In this document: piece by piece, positions 17,289-27,551 of the stretch | Layout of the letters: every line of letters starts with the position of its first letter | Position numbering within the stretch: position 1 is the stretch's first letter | Source: Candidatus Gastranaerophilales bacterium | GTDB lineage: Bacteria > Cyanobacteriota > Vampirovibrionia > Gastranaerophilales > Gastranaerophilaceae | Reading direction: 5' to 3' | Assembly: GCA_944327245.1 (NCBI GenBank) | Contig: CALVHD010000001.1 | Span: 55,630-119,629, forward strand | DNA: 64,000 bases | Translations under genes and position numbers: made by a program | Notes under the pieces: model-generated | Seen by the model: the letters and a program-made list of their open reading frames with translations, nothing else | Database searches by the model: none | What the model was told of the DNA's origin: nothing

Positions 17289-18115
17289 TAATTTTCTCCG
17301 TCATTTTCGCTTATATTACCATGGTAGGCTGCTTTATCTCTAAGAGTGCATCCTCTTTTTGATGTTCTTACGAAATCAACTAAATTATCAACATATTCAT
17401 TGCCTTTAAATTCTTTTTCGATTAATTCAAGGGCTTGCGTTGTATTATATTGCTCATTTCTTAAAATTCTTATAGCTTTATGGATAGCATCTCTAGAGTC
17501 TTTATCTACACCTTTTCTTCTTAGTCCTATGGCGTTTAATCCTATTGGTAAGCAAGGAATACCTTCTGCTTTGCAATAGGGAATAATATCAAGTCTTGCA
17601 GCAGATGCACCTGAAATAATTGCCATATCGCCAATTCTAAGATTTTGGTGAAATACGCTCATACCGCCCAAAAATGCACCAAAGCCAACATGACAATGAC
17701 CGCCAATTGTTGCAGCGTTTGCCATAATAACATTATCTTTAAGAACGCAATTATGAGCAACATGGGAATATGCCATTAATAGACAATTATTTCCGATGAT
17801 TGTATTTGTGTTTTCGCCTGAAGCTCTATTTACTGTTGCAAACTCTCTTATCCAGCAGTTTTCACCAATGACAACTCCTGTCTTTTCACCTTTGTAGCCT
17901 AAATCTTGAGGCTCTCCGCCGATTGAAGCAAAAGGAGAAATTTTAGTATTTTTCCCTATATGAGCAAATTGAATATTTGCACTTTCGCCGATTTTACAGC
18001 CTTGTTCAATTATTGTATCTTCTCCTATTATTGCATAGGCTCCTATTTCAACATCCGGTGCAATTTTAGCGCTTTTGTGGATAATTGCTGTCGGGTGAAT
18101 TTTATTAGTTGTCAT
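17288..18115 (-). CDS. lpxA: UDP-N-acetylglucosamine acyltransferase LpxA
   Basis: First committed-step acyltransferase of lipid A synthesis: it moves a 3-hydroxyacyl chain from ACP to UDP-GlcNAc. The protein has the hexapeptide-repeat left-handed beta helix over residues ~8-190 and the conserved YSHVAHNC and GGHCHVGFGAFLGGMSVFHQ segments that hold the catalytic His region. The C-terminal helical part (GLNAIGLRRKGVDKD) is typical. At 275 residues it is close to the usual 260-270. It follows fabZ by 14 bases in the order lpxD, lpxC, fabZ, lpxA. Confidence 0.96.
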   Translation of the reverse strand: MTTNKIHPTAIIHKSAKIAPDVEIGAYAIIGEDTIIEQGCKIGESANIQFAHIGKNTKISPFASIGGEPQDLGYKGEKTGVVIGENCWIREFATVNRASGENTNTIIGNNCLLMAYSHVAHNCVLKDNVIMANAATIGGHCHVGFGAFLGGMSVFHQNLRIGDMAIISGASAARLDIIPYCKAEGIPCLPIGLNAIGLRRKGVDKDSRDAIHKAIRILRNEQYNTTQALELIEKEFKGNEYVDNLVDFVRTSKRGCTLRDKAAYHGNISENDGEN

Positions 18116-18129
18116 TTTTTATTTTTCCT

Positions 18130-18576
18130 TTATTTTAATGCTACTGTTAGTATTGCTTCTGTGCAAAGTTTTCCGTCTACATAAGAGCGGCCCAGACATT
18201 TTGCAATTGGTCCTTTAACCTTTAAACATTCTGTTTCCATTTCAAGTTTGTCGCCGGGGCGAACTATGTTTTTAAACTTGGCATTTTCAACACCTGCAAA
18301 AAGAGTTAATTTACCTTTGTATTGTTCCATAGTCATTAAAATCGGAGCTGAAGTTTGAGCTAATGCTTCAATTTGCAATACCCCCGGCATGATAGGATTG
18401 TTTGGAAAATGTCCTTGGAAAAAAGGTTCGTTAAAGGTTACATTTTTATAGCCTTTTGAATATTTTCCGGGGACGCACTCTGTTATTCTGTCTATTAATA
18501 AAAAAGGATACCTATGAGGTAGCATCTCAAGAATTTCACTGTAATCTAGCGAAATTGGTGTTACTGTTGAATCCAT
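18130..18576 (-). CDS. fabZ: 3-hydroxyacyl-ACP dehydratase FabZ
   Basis: Hot-dog-fold dehydratase of fatty acid synthesis, 148 residues. The active-site pair is His56 in [14 protein letters not shown] and Glu70 in [10 protein letters not shown]. The start region [13 protein letters not shown] is typical. In the cell it competes with LpxA and LpxD for 3-hydroxyacyl-ACP, which explains its common position in the lpx cluster, as here between lpxC and lpxA. Confidence 0.97.
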   Translation of the reverse strand: MDSTVTPISLDYSEILEMLPHRYPFLLIDRITECVPGKYSKGYKNVTFNEPFFQGHFPNNPIMPGVLQIEALAQTSAPILMTMEQYKGKLTLFAGVENAKFKNIVRPGDKLEMETECLKVKGPIAKCLGRSYVDGKLCTEAILTVALK

Positions 18577-18587
18577 TTTATCTCCTC

Positions 18588-19424
18588 TTATTTCTGTTTT
18601 GTTAATTTTTCTTTTAGAATTTTTGCCGTTTCACAATGGTAACCATGACCTGCTTCTTTGGCTATAATATTAGCTTTTAATTTTAGCGGATTAAATCCCG
18701 TTAAATATAAATCACCTATTATATCAAGAATTTTATGTTTAGCCGGCTCATAAGGGCTTCTTAGAGGAACCGTATATGTTCCATCGTCAATTAAGCCAAC
18801 TGTATTTTCGATTGTTACTCCTTTTGAATATCCGGCTGCTTGAAATCTTTCAAGGTCTTTTAAATATCCAAAAGTTCTTGCTTCAATAATTTCATCAAGA
18901 TTTTTATTAAGGTCAAGATTAACCCATCTGTTATTTAAATCAGGGTGATTAAAATTAACCAAATATGTTATACCTGTTTTTTCTTCGTTTGATGGTGCTA
19001 TTATAATTGTTGAATTTTTATTTTGGAAAACAACTGTGTCTTCTAATGGCTCTACAATTTCGCTTTCACCTATAAAGCCAATTTTATTAAATTCTTCAAT
19101 CCATTTTTTTGAACTTCCGTCAAAAATAGGCATTTCAAAACCTTGTGAATTGAAATAGACATCTAAAGCATCAATTTCACATATTGCGCAAGCTGCCATA
19201 AAATGCTCAATAAGGGCAATTTTATTTTTAGCTCCATTTTCAACGTCGGCTATAATTGTGCAGTGCTCGGTTGAAACAACGTTTTCAATTTTAGCGTCTA
19301 CTTTTGCACCATTAATAAAAAAGCGTATACCTTTTTTATCTGATGGTTTAATGGTTAATTCAGCAGGAGCTGCAAACATTAGCCCTGCGCCGTTTAGAGT
19401 TAAGTTAGATTTTAGCGTCTTCAT
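18588..19424 (-). CDS. lpxC: UDP-3-O-acyl-N-acetylglucosamine deacetylase LpxC
   Basis: Zinc deacetylase, the committed step of lipid A synthesis; 278 residues, not fused to FabZ. Zinc ligands are visible: His in IEHFMAA (about residue 88), and His and Asp in [12 protein letters not shown] (about 238-249). The general-base His is in AGHGYH near the end. The substrate loop [22 protein letters not shown] is also conserved. Its start overlaps the 3' end of lpxD by 20 bases, indicating coupling. Confidence 0.96.
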   Translation of the reverse strand: MKTLKSNLTLNGAGLMFAAPAELTIKPSDKKGIRFFINGAKVDAKIENVVSTEHCTIIADVENGAKNKIALIEHFMAACAICEIDALDVYFNSQGFEMPIFDGSSKKWIEEFNKIGFIGESEIVEPLEDTVVFQNKNSTIIIAPSNEEKTGITYLVNFNHPDLNNRWVNLDLNKNLDEIIEARTFGYLKDLERFQAAGYSKGVTIENTVGLIDDGTYTVPLRSPYEPAKHKILDIIGDLYLTGFNPLKLKANIIAKEAGHGYHCETAKILKEKLTKQK

Positions 19425-20514
19425 TTAAAAATTTCTCATAATCTTCTAATAAATGTTGATATTTTTTATATTTTTGTACCATTACCTCTGCTTCATCAAG
19501 ATATTTTAATCTCTTAATGAAATCTTTTCTTAATACGGCAGGAGCACCCATGATAACTGATTTTCTTGGGAATGATTTAGTAACACCGGCTTTAGCAAGA
19601 ATAATTGAGTCTTCGCCAATTTCAACGTGATCTTTTAATCCTGCTTGACCTGCTATTACAACTCTGTCGCCGATTGTACAGCTTCCTGCAATACCAACTT
19701 GTGATACAATTGTGCAAGCTTTACCTATTTTACAGTTGTGACCTATCATAACAAGGTTATCAATTTTTGTTTGTGAACCAATAGTGGTGTTTTCAATAGT
19801 TCCTCTATCTATTGTTGTATTAGCGCCAATTTCAACATCATCGCCAATTTCAACAGAACCTAATGAAGGGATTTTGAAAACTTTTACTTCTGTATTGGTT
19901 TCTTTAATAGCGCCTTGTTCTCTTGCTTGTTCAATGTTGCTTGGGGCTTCTGTTACAAAAGAAAAACCGTCTGCACCAAGGCTCACCCCATGATGTAAAA
20001 TGCAGCGAGAGCCGACTTTTACTCTGTCACCTATATTAACCGAAGGGTGAAATAAACAATCTGAACCTATGATTGCGCCTTTTCCAATATAAACATTTGC
20101 CATAAGTGCAGTGTTATCTCCAATAACCGCATCTTTTGAAATAACAACATTTGGTCCGATTGAAACATTTTTTCCGATTTTTGCGGTTTGGTCTATAACT
20201 GCGCTTGGGTGAATTTCTCTGGGGGTATCAGGGCCAACATAAAAAGCGTTTAATAATTTCATAAAAGCAAGCCTTGGACGTTCTACTTCGATTGTTGAAA
20301 TACCGTCAAGATTAACTCCCAAAGGAACTAAAACAGCTTTTGCTTTTGATTGAGCTATGTTTTCAATTTCGTCTTCATTCATAGCAAGAGCTAATGTTGT
20401 TTCATCTGCTAATTTCGGCGGAGCAACTTTATCAATGATAACATCATTTGCTTTTGTTAAAATACCGCCTGTCAGTTGAGCTAATTCTTCTAAGCTAAAC
20501 TTTCTTTCACCCAT
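19405..20514 (-). CDS. lpxD: UDP-3-O-acylglucosamine N-acyltransferase LpxD
   Basis: Third lipid A enzyme, adding the N-linked 3-hydroxyacyl chain. Residues ~1-100 form the uridine-binding domain ([11 protein letters not shown] start). A hexapeptide beta helix follows to ~residue 320, with the conserved [13 protein letters not shown] and [15 protein letters not shown] segments (catalytic His in GHN). At 369 residues it is slightly longer than typical (~340), with a C-terminal helix extension. It is the first gene of the lpxD-lpxC-fabZ-lpxA run. Confidence 0.95.
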   Translation of the reverse strand: MGERKFSLEELAQLTGGILTKANDVIIDKVAPPKLADETTLALAMNEDEIENIAQSKAKAVLVPLGVNLDGISTIEVERPRLAFMKLLNAFYVGPDTPREIHPSAVIDQTAKIGKNVSIGPNVVISKDAVIGDNTALMANVYIGKGAIIGSDCLFHPSVNIGDRVKVGSRCILHHGVSLGADGFSFVTEAPSNIEQAREQGAIKETNTEVKVFKIPSLGSVEIGDDVEIGANTTIDRGTIENTTIGSQTKIDNLVMIGHNCKIGKACTIVSQVGIAGSCTIGDRVVIAGQAGLKDHVEIGEDSIILAKAGVTKSFPRKSVIMGAPAVLRKDFIKRLKYLDEAEVMVQKYKKYQHLLEDYEKFLNEDAKI

Positions 20515-20596
20515 TTTGGCACTCCCTCATAAAAACTAGTCTGTAAAATTATTTTATAACAACAAAAGAAAAATTGCTAATTTTTTAATAAAACTT

Positions 20597-21067
20597 TTAT
20601 TTATTTTCAATTTTTTTAATAACATTTGTTGTTGATTTACCTTCAACAAGGCTTATAAATTCAACTTTTCCGTTATTTTTTAAGACAGTTTTTGCTTCAG
20701 GCAATGTTTCAAGGGTATAATCAGCCCCTTTTGTATAAATGTCCGGCTTAATTTCGTCTAAAAGTTTTTCCGGTGTATCTTCGCTAAAAATAACAACATA
20801 ATCAACAAAGTTTAGTTCTGAAAGCAATTCTGCCCTATCTTGTTCATTGTTGATAGGACGAGAATTTCCTTTTAACTTTTTAACGGAGCTATCAGAATTT
20901 AGTCCTATTATTAAGATATCTCCAAAACTTGCGCTTTTTTTAAGATATCTTACATGTCCTATATGTAAGATATCAAAACACCCGTTTGTAAAAACTATTT
21001 TTTTGTTTTCTTTTTTTAATTTTTCAACTATAGATACAATTTCTTTTCTGTTTTTTATTTGTCCCAT
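20597..21067 (-). CDS. hldE: Heptose 1-phosphate adenylyltransferase (RfaE domain II type)
   Basis: 156-residue single-domain nucleotidyltransferase. The HxGH motif is in FTNGCFDILHIGHVRYL (about residues 26-42). SSVKKLKGNSRPI and YTKGADYTLETLPEA match the nucleotidyltransferase half of HldE (RfaE2), which makes ADP-heptose for the LPS core. The kinase half is absent here, so it must be separate or elsewhere, as in organisms with split HldA/HldC. hldC would be an equally suitable name. It lies downstream of the parvulin gene but behind a hairpin terminator. Confidence 0.9.
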   Translation of the reverse strand: MGQIKNRKEIVSIVEKLKKENKKIVFTNGCFDILHIGHVRYLKKSASFGDILIIGLNSDSSVKKLKGNSRPINNEQDRAELLSELNFVDYVVIFSEDTPEKLLDEIKPDIYTKGADYTLETLPEAKTVLKNNGKVEFISLVEGKSTTNVIKKIENK

Positions 21068-21083
21068 TTTCTTTCCTTTTAAA

Positions 21084-21104
21084 AAGCCGCCATTTAGGCG
21101 GCTT
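21084..21104 (-). terminator. Terminator between parvulin gene and hldE
   Basis: Perfect 8-base stem AAGCCGCC (21084-21091) / GGCGGCTT (21097-21104), five-base loop. On the minus strand it is followed by TTTTTAAAA, so it would end or attenuate transcription from the parvulin gene. Confidence 0.8.
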
Positions 21105-21109
21105 ATAGT

Positions 21110-22243
21110 TTATTTTGCCTTTTTCTTTGAATCGTTTTGCTTTTGTTGAGCTTCAACTTGTTTTGCTAAGGCTTTATCTAGTTCTTTTTTAAGATTTTCA
21201 GGATTCATTGAACTATCAACATATTCAATGGTTGCATTTTGTTTTAAACCTTCAATGAATTTTTGAAATGCTTGGAATTTATTTTGTCTTGTCAAAAATG
21301 CTTTAATATCAGCGCTTACGCTTGAAAGAGGCTGAACACCTTTAGCTGCTTTATCTTTAACTAAAATAATATGATAGCCGTCATTTGTTTTAATTAAAGG
21401 GCTAACAACGCCGACTTTTTGAGAGAAAACCGCATTTTCAAGTTCTTTGTCAAGTGAGCCTTTTATTACATAGCCCATATCTCCGCCATTTTTAGCGCTG
21501 TTTTTATCTTGCGAATATTCGCTTGCAAGTTTTGCAAACCCTGCAGGGTTTTTAGCGGCTTTTGCTTGAACTTCTTTTGCTAATTTATCTTGTTTTATCA
21601 TTTGTTCTTTAACTTTTTCATCTATATTAGCGGAAGATAATTGTGCTTCTTTGTCTGCTTCTGTTATTTGTTTTTTAATGTCATTTTCATTATAAGAAAT
21701 GAAAATTTGTGAGAATTTAACTCTTTCCGGAGTTGTGAATTGAATTTTGTTTTGGTTGTAGAATTTTTTAACATCGTTATCGGTTACTTTTGTGTTGGCA
21801 ATTGAATCAACTAATTTATCCATTTTTACTTCATTTGCCATATCGCTTTTTAAACGTTCGTCCGAGATGTTATTTTGTTTTAAAATGTTTTTAAATTGTT
21901 CTTCTGAGCCAATTTGAGCGATAATTTGTTTTTTCTTTGCTTCAATTTCATCTTCTGTTGCTTCAATTTTTCTTTTGGTAAATTCTTGAGATAGAAGTTC
22001 TCTTATAATTAAATCATTTGTATATCTTTCTTTTAAGGATAATACAGCATAGCTGTCGTCTTTTTGAATTTCTTTTGGAGCGTTTTTAAGTTGAATATCT
22101 TTGATTTTATTAAAATCTTCATAATATTGCGCTCTTGTAATTTCTTTGTTGTTGATTTTTAATACAACATCGGAATCTTTTGCACAAGCGCAAAATAACA
22201 TAGCTGAGCACAATAGAGTAATAGCTAATTTTGTAAACTTCAT
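21110..22243 (-). CDS. SurA/PrsA-like parvulin peptidyl-prolyl isomerase lipoprotein
   Basis: Exported folding factor of 377 residues. The N-terminus MKFTKLAITLLCSAMLFCAC looks like a lipoprotein signal with Cys20 as the probable lipidated residue. Residues ~30-160 form a SurA-type chaperone domain. A parvulin domain follows (about 165-290: PERVKFSQIFISY, FAKLASEYSQDKNSAKNGGDMGYV, GYHIILVKDK). The C-terminal ~60 residues are a Lys/Gln-rich helix. With an LPS-containing envelope it probably assists outer-membrane proteins. A terminator directly follows. Confidence 0.88.
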   Translation of the reverse strand: MKFTKLAITLLCSAMLFCACAKDSDVVLKINNKEITRAQYYEDFNKIKDIQLKNAPKEIQKDDSYAVLSLKERYTNDLIIRELLSQEFTKRKIEATEDEIEAKKKQIIAQIGSEEQFKNILKQNNISDERLKSDMANEVKMDKLVDSIANTKVTDNDVKKFYNQNKIQFTTPERVKFSQIFISYNENDIKKQITEADKEAQLSSANIDEKVKEQMIKQDKLAKEVQAKAAKNPAGFAKLASEYSQDKNSAKNGGDMGYVIKGSLDKELENAVFSQKVGVVSPLIKTNDGYHIILVKDKAAKGVQPLSSVSADIKAFLTRQNKFQAFQKFIEGLKQNATIEYVDSSMNPENLKKELDKALAKQVEAQQKQNDSKKKAK

Positions 22244-22268
22244 TTTTTCCTCCTAATATATAAAAAAG

Positions 22269-25200
22269 TTAATTGTTTGCTTTAAAACTTAAAACTACTT
22301 CAGATATATAATAAAACAAATCCGCCAATTTGTTAAATATTTCATCAAAATTATCTTCACGTTTATTCATAAGAAGAATTCCTTTTGTTTTGTTGAGGTT
22401 TTTGGGCGGTTGCGAAAAGTTAAAATACCTTGTATATTTTGAATCTATCTTAGATTTTAATAAATTCCATTCTTGTAGAGTGTAAGGAGTATTGATTCTG
22501 ATATAGTTTCCTGCTTGTCGAACTGCGCTGATGTTTGCTTTTGTTGCAAGTATTCTTAATTTAACAAGCTTAATAATATTTTCAACACACTCAGGTATGG
22601 TTGAAAATCTGTCTTTAAAATTGAGCTTCATATCATCAAGTTCTGAAATGGATGTAACATCAGATAATCTTTTATATTCTAGAATTTTTTGTTCATAACT
22701 TTGCGCCCAATCATCAGGAATATAAGCATCGGCATTAATGTCGATAATTGCAGGTTCTTTTTTGGGTTCTTGTTTTTCATATGGATTTTTATTTTGTCTT
22801 TGTTTGATATCTTCGATACATTCAGATAATAAATTGCAATATGTATCAAAACCGACATTAACCATTTGTCCGTGCTGGTGAGTTCCTAAAATATTTCCTA
22901 TGCCTCTTATTTCAATATCTCTTAGGGCAATTTGGTATCCGCTTCCAAGACTTGTAAAGTCTTTAATGGATTCAAGACGTTTTTTAGCTTGTTCGTTTAA
23001 TTCTTTTGATTTTTTATAAAAACAAAAACAATATGCTTGCCTATCAGAGCGGCCTACTCTTCCTCTTAATTGGTATAGTTGAGCTAAGCCAAATTTATCG
23101 GCATCGTGTATTATCATAGTGTTTGCATTTGGTATATCAAGTCCTGATTCAATAATTGTTGTAGATAGTAATATATCAAATTCTTTTTGTTCAAATCTAT
23201 AAATTATATCTTCTAATTCTTTTTCGTTCATTTGCCCGTGAGCTATTGCAATTCTGGCATTGGGAACAATTGAGGATAATTTTTCGCTAAATTTGTTAAT
23301 GGTTTCAACTCTATTGTAAAGATAAAAAACTTGTCCGTCTCTTTGAATTTCTTGATTAATTGCGTTTTTAACATAATTTTCGCTATATTCACCAACATAG
23401 GTTTTAATGGGAAGCCTGTTTTTTGGAGGTGTATTTATAACAGATAAGTCTTTTAATCCTGATAAAGCCATGTTAAGAGTTCTTGGAATAGGGGTTGCAC
23501 TAAGGGTTAAAACATCGATGTTTTCTTTAAATTTCTTAAGCTTTTCTTTGTGTCTTACGCCAAATTTGTGTTCTTCATCGATAACTAAAAGCCCAAGTTT
23601 TTTAAATTTTATATCATCTGATAATAGTCTATGCGTACCTATTATGGCGTCAATTTTGCCTTCATTTATTTCTTTTACTGTTTCATTTTGTTCTTTTTTA
23701 GAACAAAATCTGTTTAAGACTTTAATTTTAACATCAAACGGTTCAAATCTTTGTCTGATTGTTTCAAAATGCTGCATAGTAAGAATTGTGGTAGGTGCGA
23801 TTAATGCTGTTTGATAGCCTGACATAATTGCTTTAAACATCGCTCTTATAGCTATTTCTGTTTTGCCGAAGCCAACATCGGCACAAATTAGTCTGTCCAT
23901 GGGTTTATTTTCTTCCATGTCTTTTTTTGTTTCAATTATGGCTTTCATTTGATCCGGAGTTTCGGTGTATTCGAAATTTTCCTCCATTTCATATTGCCAA
24001 TTTGTATCAGGTTCAAATTCTATTCCTTTTGCCATTTTTCTTTTTGCATACAAATCTAATAGGTCGTATGCAATTAATTCAACTTCTTTTTTGGCTTTTG
24101 TTTTTGTATTTTCCCAAGAAGCTCCGCCCATTTTGGATAGTTTTGGTTTTTGAGAAGAAACTCCTCGATATCTGCTTAAAAGATTTATTTGTTCAGCCGG
24201 CATGAAAAGTTTATCTGTTCCTTGAAATTGTATTTCAAGATAATCTTTTTGATTGTCATCGATTGTTTGTTTTACTATACCGTTATAAATGCCAATTCCA
24301 TGTACGTAATGAACAACATATTCGCCTATTTTTATATCATTAATCGAATCAATATAGTCTTGAGTTTGTTTGTTTGAGTAGTATTTTTTTGTAGTTATAT
24401 CTCGATTATGTTTATTAAAAAGTTCTTTATCGGATAAAAATAAAATTTTATCTTGTGATATTTTTTCATCTTGAGAAATCGCACCTCCTGAAGTTATATC
24501 AGGATAATAGAAAATATCATCAGAAAAAATTTCAAGCTCGTCAAAAATATTTTTTAATCTGTTTGGAAAATTGGTGCAAATATAAATTTTAAAACCTTCG
24601 TTAAGATATTTTTTAATGAATTTTGAAATATCAGAGATGTTTGTTGATAAAATCGGAGGCAGATTTAAATCAAACTCAACTATTTTATCCCAATCATCAG
24701 ACAAAAAATTATCAAGACCTATTGTTTTAAATTTTTTCAATTGTTTTAAAAATTCGTCTTCACTTGTGTGGTTTAATTTTTTTAGCGGAAGATTTAATTT
24801 TGAATTGATTGAATCTGTGTAGTTTTGATTATAGTTTTCATCAATATTTTTATATTTAGACATGATTTGACTTGTTTCATTGAAAATTAAAATATAGTCG
24901 TCAAAAAAATCTAAAACAGATGAAGTTTCATTTGTAATATAGTTAATATAATATTCAATTCCTTCAAAATATCCTGTTTCATTAATTTTTTCAATTAATT
25001 CATTTTTAACTTGTTCAATAAACTCGTCATCGGTTTTTAAATTTTGAATTTCTTTTTTAAATTTTTCTTTATTTTCTTCATTTAAAATAAATTTATATAA
25101 TGGATATATTGTTGTATTTTCTATGTTTTTAAAGCTTTTTTGCGTGTTGGGGTCAAAATATCTTATATCTTCAATAGTATCTGCAAAAAATTCAATTCTA

Positions 25201-25751
25201 ACAGGGTTGTTGTCAAGACTGTATATGTCTAAGATATCTCCCCTTAGGGCAAATTCTCCGATATCTGATACATTAGTTGTTCTTTTGTAGCCGTAAGAAA
25301 TTAGTGTTTGGGCAATTTTTGAATAATCGATTGTGTCATCTTTTTTTAATTTAATTGCATTTTTTAAATAAAATTCTTTTGGTGCAAATTTTTCAAATAA
25401 CGCTTTTGTGTTCATTAAAATGACATCAGGTTGAGAAAGAATGATATTTAATTGTTCTTGATAAATATAGTAATTTTTTTCAAGCTGCGTGTAAAAACTG
25501 ATATCTTGAGAAGGGAAAACTCTGCTTTCAATATTTAAAAGAGTGGTTAAATCTTTTTGTATTTTTAGTGCAGATTGTTCATCTTGAGTTATATAGATAA
25601 TTTTTTTGTTGTTTTTTAAAATCGAATTAATCGTAAATATGTTAAAAGGCGCTATAATTCCGTTTAGAACAAGTCTTTCTTTTTTATTTGAATTTAAAAA
25701 AGAATTAAGGCAATTTAGATTAATGTTATTGAAGTTATCTGTTTTTTTCAT
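22269..25751 (-). CDS. mfd: Transcription-repair coupling factor Mfd
   Basis: Mfd, the SF2 translocase that removes RNA polymerase stalled at DNA damage and recruits UvrA. The start is set at 25751, where ATG overlaps the ROK stop (ATGA); a longer frame to 25796 would run into the ROK gene. The 1160-residue protein has a UvrB-like N-terminal region, then the RNA-polymerase-interaction domain (IGEYVVHYVHGIGIYNGI, about 480-497). The helicase motifs follow: ADVGFGKTEIAIRAMFKA (Walker A), VIDEEHKFGVRHKEKLK (DEEH), LSATPIPRTLNMAL and QLRGRVGRSDRQAYCF. The C-terminal regulatory domain is present. Confidence 0.96.
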   Translation of the reverse strand: MKKTDNFNNINLNCLNSFLNSNKKERLVLNGIIAPFNIFTINSILKNNKKIIYITQDEQSALKIQKDLTTLLNIESRVFPSQDISFYTQLEKNYYIYQEQLNIILSQPDVILMNTKALFEKFAPKEFYLKNAIKLKKDDTIDYSKIAQTLISYGYKRTTNVSDIGEFALRGDILDIYSLDNNPVRIEFFADTIEDIRYFDPNTQKSFKNIENTTIYPLYKFILNEENKEKFKKEIQNLKTDDEFIEQVKNELIEKINETGYFEGIEYYINYITNETSSVLDFFDDYILIFNETSQIMSKYKNIDENYNQNYTDSINSKLNLPLKKLNHTSEDEFLKQLKKFKTIGLDNFLSDDWDKIVEFDLNLPPILSTNISDISKFIKKYLNEGFKIYICTNFPNRLKNIFDELEIFSDDIFYYPDITSGGAISQDEKISQDKILFLSDKELFNKHNRDITTKKYYSNKQTQDYIDSINDIKIGEYVVHYVHGIGIYNGIVKQTIDDNQKDYLEIQFQGTDKLFMPAEQINLLSRYRGVSSQKPKLSKMGGASWENTKTKAKKEVELIAYDLLDLYAKRKMAKGIEFEPDTNWQYEMEENFEYTETPDQMKAIIETKKDMEENKPMDRLICADVGFGKTEIAIRAMFKAIMSGYQTALIAPTTILTMQHFETIRQRFEPFDVKIKVLNRFCSKKEQNETVKEINEGKIDAIIGTHRLLSDDIKFKKLGLLVIDEEHKFGVRHKEKLKKFKENIDVLTLSATPIPRTLNMALSGLKDLSVINTPPKNRLPIKTYVGEYSENYVKNAINQEIQRDGQVFYLYNRVETINKFSEKLSSIVPNARIAIAHGQMNEKELEDIIYRFEQKEFDILLSTTIIESGLDIPNANTMIIHDADKFGLAQLYQLRGRVGRSDRQAYCFCFYKKSKELNEQAKKRLESIKDFTSLGSGYQIALRDIEIRGIGNILGTHQHGQMVNVGFDTYCNLLSECIEDIKQRQNKNPYEKQEPKKEPAIIDINADAYIPDDWAQSYEQKILEYKRLSDVTSISELDDMKLNFKDRFSTIPECVENIIKLVKLRILATKANISAVRQAGNYIRINTPYTLQEWNLLKSKIDSKYTRYFNFSQPPKNLNKTKGILLMNKREDNFDEIFNKLADLFYYISEVVLSFKANN

Positions 25752-26704
25752 AGCCTGTATTTTTCGATTAAACTTGCTCCAATTACTCCCGAGCAATCTT
25801 CAAGTTCTGCTTTTTTAAATTCTGTTTTATTTAGCGTTACGCTTAGAGCTTTATTTTTTGTAAGTCTAACGGTTTTTAAATAAATTTCGTTAATTCCTTG
25901 AATTAATCCGCCGCCTAAGACAACAAGCTCCGGATTAAAAAAGTTGATTGCACTTGCTAACCCGCCTGAAAGATATTCAATTGCTTCGTTAACATATTGA
26001 CTAACTACTTCGTCGTGAGCATCTAATGATTTTTTAATGTGTTTTGTTGATATGTTTTGGCTGTCACAAAATTCTGTTATTATTGAATTTCTGCCTTTTT
26101 TAATTGCTCCTTGTATTCTTGATTCAATAGCGCTTCTTGAAGCATATGCTTCAAGACAGCCAACAGCACCGCAATTACAGCTTCTGCCGTTTAAATCAAC
26201 AATAACATGACCTAATTCACCGGCCGAACCTGTTGCACCATGGTATATTTTGCCATCTATAACAAGACAAGACCCTATCCCTGTTCCTACAAAAACACAA
26301 AGTATATTTTTATAACCTTTAGCGGCACCCAAAAGGAGTTCTGCTATAGTTGCAGATTCAACATCATTTGCTATATATGTTTTGATGTTATATTTTTCTT
26401 CAATTTGTTTTTTGAGGTTTAGATTTTTGCACTGTAAATTGCAAGCGTTGATAAGTATTCCGTTTTGTCTGTCAACTTGACCTGCTACAGCTATTCCTAT
26501 TGAAGATATTTCACTTTTGTCTGCTTGTGAAATTTCAAAAAGTTCATCAATAGCTTCAATTAGTTTTGAGAATACCTTTTTGTTTCCTTTTTCTTTTTTT
26601 GTTTTTTTCTTGACTATAAAAAGAATTTTGTTTGTTTCTTTTTCAATTAAGGCACAAAGCACCTTTGTGCCGCCTAAATCTATTCCTATATTGTATTTTT
26701 TCAT
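25748..26704 (-). CDS. ROK family sugar kinase (probable glucokinase)
   Basis: 318-residue ROK protein. The phosphate-1 motif is IGIDLGGTKVLCAL (about 6-19). VGTGIGSCLVIDGKIYHGATGSAGELGHVIVD carries the ATP/sugar site and first zinc-ligand His. The zinc knuckle is CNCGAVGCLEAYASR. No DNA-binding N-terminal domain is present, so it is a kinase rather than a ROK repressor. The substrate, glucose or another hexose, is inferred from the family. It overlaps mfd by four bases and the acyltransferase gene by one. Confidence 0.9.
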   Translation of the reverse strand: MKKYNIGIDLGGTKVLCALIEKETNKILFIVKKKTKKEKGNKKVFSKLIEAIDELFEISQADKSEISSIGIAVAGQVDRQNGILINACNLQCKNLNLKKQIEEKYNIKTYIANDVESATIAELLLGAAKGYKNILCVFVGTGIGSCLVIDGKIYHGATGSAGELGHVIVDLNGRSCNCGAVGCLEAYASRSAIESRIQGAIKKGRNSIITEFCDSQNISTKHIKKSLDAHDEVVSQYVNEAIEYLSGGLASAINFFNPELVVLGGGLIQGINEIYLKTVRLTKNKALSVTLNKTEFKKAELEDCSGVIGASLIEKYRL

Positions 26705-27534
26705 TATTGTTTGTTATTGTCTTTCATTCCGATATTTTTAAGTCTGCGTTCAATATCACGCCACCAGCTCAGTTTTTGTTTGAACAGGTAATAGTATCCG
26801 TCAAAATTGCCTTTTGAAATATTTAATTGTTGATTGTCGCATAATTGCTCGAATTCACGTTCTAATTTGTGACAAAACTGTTTTCTGTCTTCATTGAATT
26901 TATAAAAAGTTTTAACTTCTCCAAATTCCATCACAATTTCGGGTTTATCCTGTCTTAAAAAAGTATAGTTTACGCTGACAGGGCAAAGATTAATTCCGCC
27001 AAATTGTTTAACTGCATTTTGAATTAAATATGCTAACCCCGATTGAAAGACTTCGGGTCTATAGTGCGGAGGCCTGATAATTCCTTGAGGAAAAAGCCAA
27101 AAGTTAATATCAGGTTTATCAAGAGTAGTTGCAGCGTATTTAAGAGATTTTATAGCATCTTGAGCTGATTTTTTATTGATTGGAAAACAGCCTATATATT
27201 GAAACAGAGGAAATCTGTTCATTTCTTCAATCATAAGGCGCAATCTGCCATGCATAATTCTTCTTGCAACGCTAAAACCTATAATTCCATCCCACCAATT
27301 GTTGTGGTTTGTGTAAAATAGCATAGCTTTTGTTTTATCTCTTTTTTCAAGATTTTCATATCCTTTATACATAAGAGAATGAAATCTTTTTTCTACCATT
27401 TTTTTAAAGACAAAATCTGCAATAACCATCCAAAAAGGATTATCTTTTGCAGTTCTGAATTTTTCTTCTCTATTTCTTAATATCGTTGGAGGTGTGTCGC
27501 AGTATAGATGTTGTGGAGATTTTAGGTTAGTCAT
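26704..27534 (-). CDS. PlsC-like phospholipid/glycerolipid acyltransferase
   Basis: 276-residue protein with the acyltransferase HxxxxD motif (His77 to Asp82 in NHNNWWDGIIGF). A second motif (FPLFQYIGCFPINKKS) and the FPQGIIRPP block, equivalent to the FPEGTRS motif, are also present. It probably esterifies glycerol phosphate lipids at the membrane. It lacks a convincing membrane helix, and its sequence is divergent from standard PlsC, so another lipid acceptor is possible. Its stop overlaps the ROK start by one base. Confidence 0.8.
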   Translation of the reverse strand: MTNLKSPQHLYCDTPPTILRNREEKFRTAKDNPFWMVIADFVFKKMVEKRFHSLMYKGYENLEKRDKTKAMLFYTNHNNWWDGIIGFSVARRIMHGRLRLMIEEMNRFPLFQYIGCFPINKKSAQDAIKSLKYAATTLDKPDINFWLFPQGIIRPPHYRPEVFQSGLAYLIQNAVKQFGGINLCPVSVNYTFLRQDKPEIVMEFGEVKTFYKFNEDRKQFCHKLEREFEQLCDNQQLNISKGNFDGYYYLFKQKLSWWRDIERRLKNIGMKDNNKQ

Positions 27535-27551
27535 AATTTTGCCCCAATATT

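Noticed and set aside
25752..25796. 15 extra residues at the Mfd N-terminus
   Set aside because: They overlap the ROK gene further; the ATG at 25751 overlaps the ROK stop in the usual ATGA manner.
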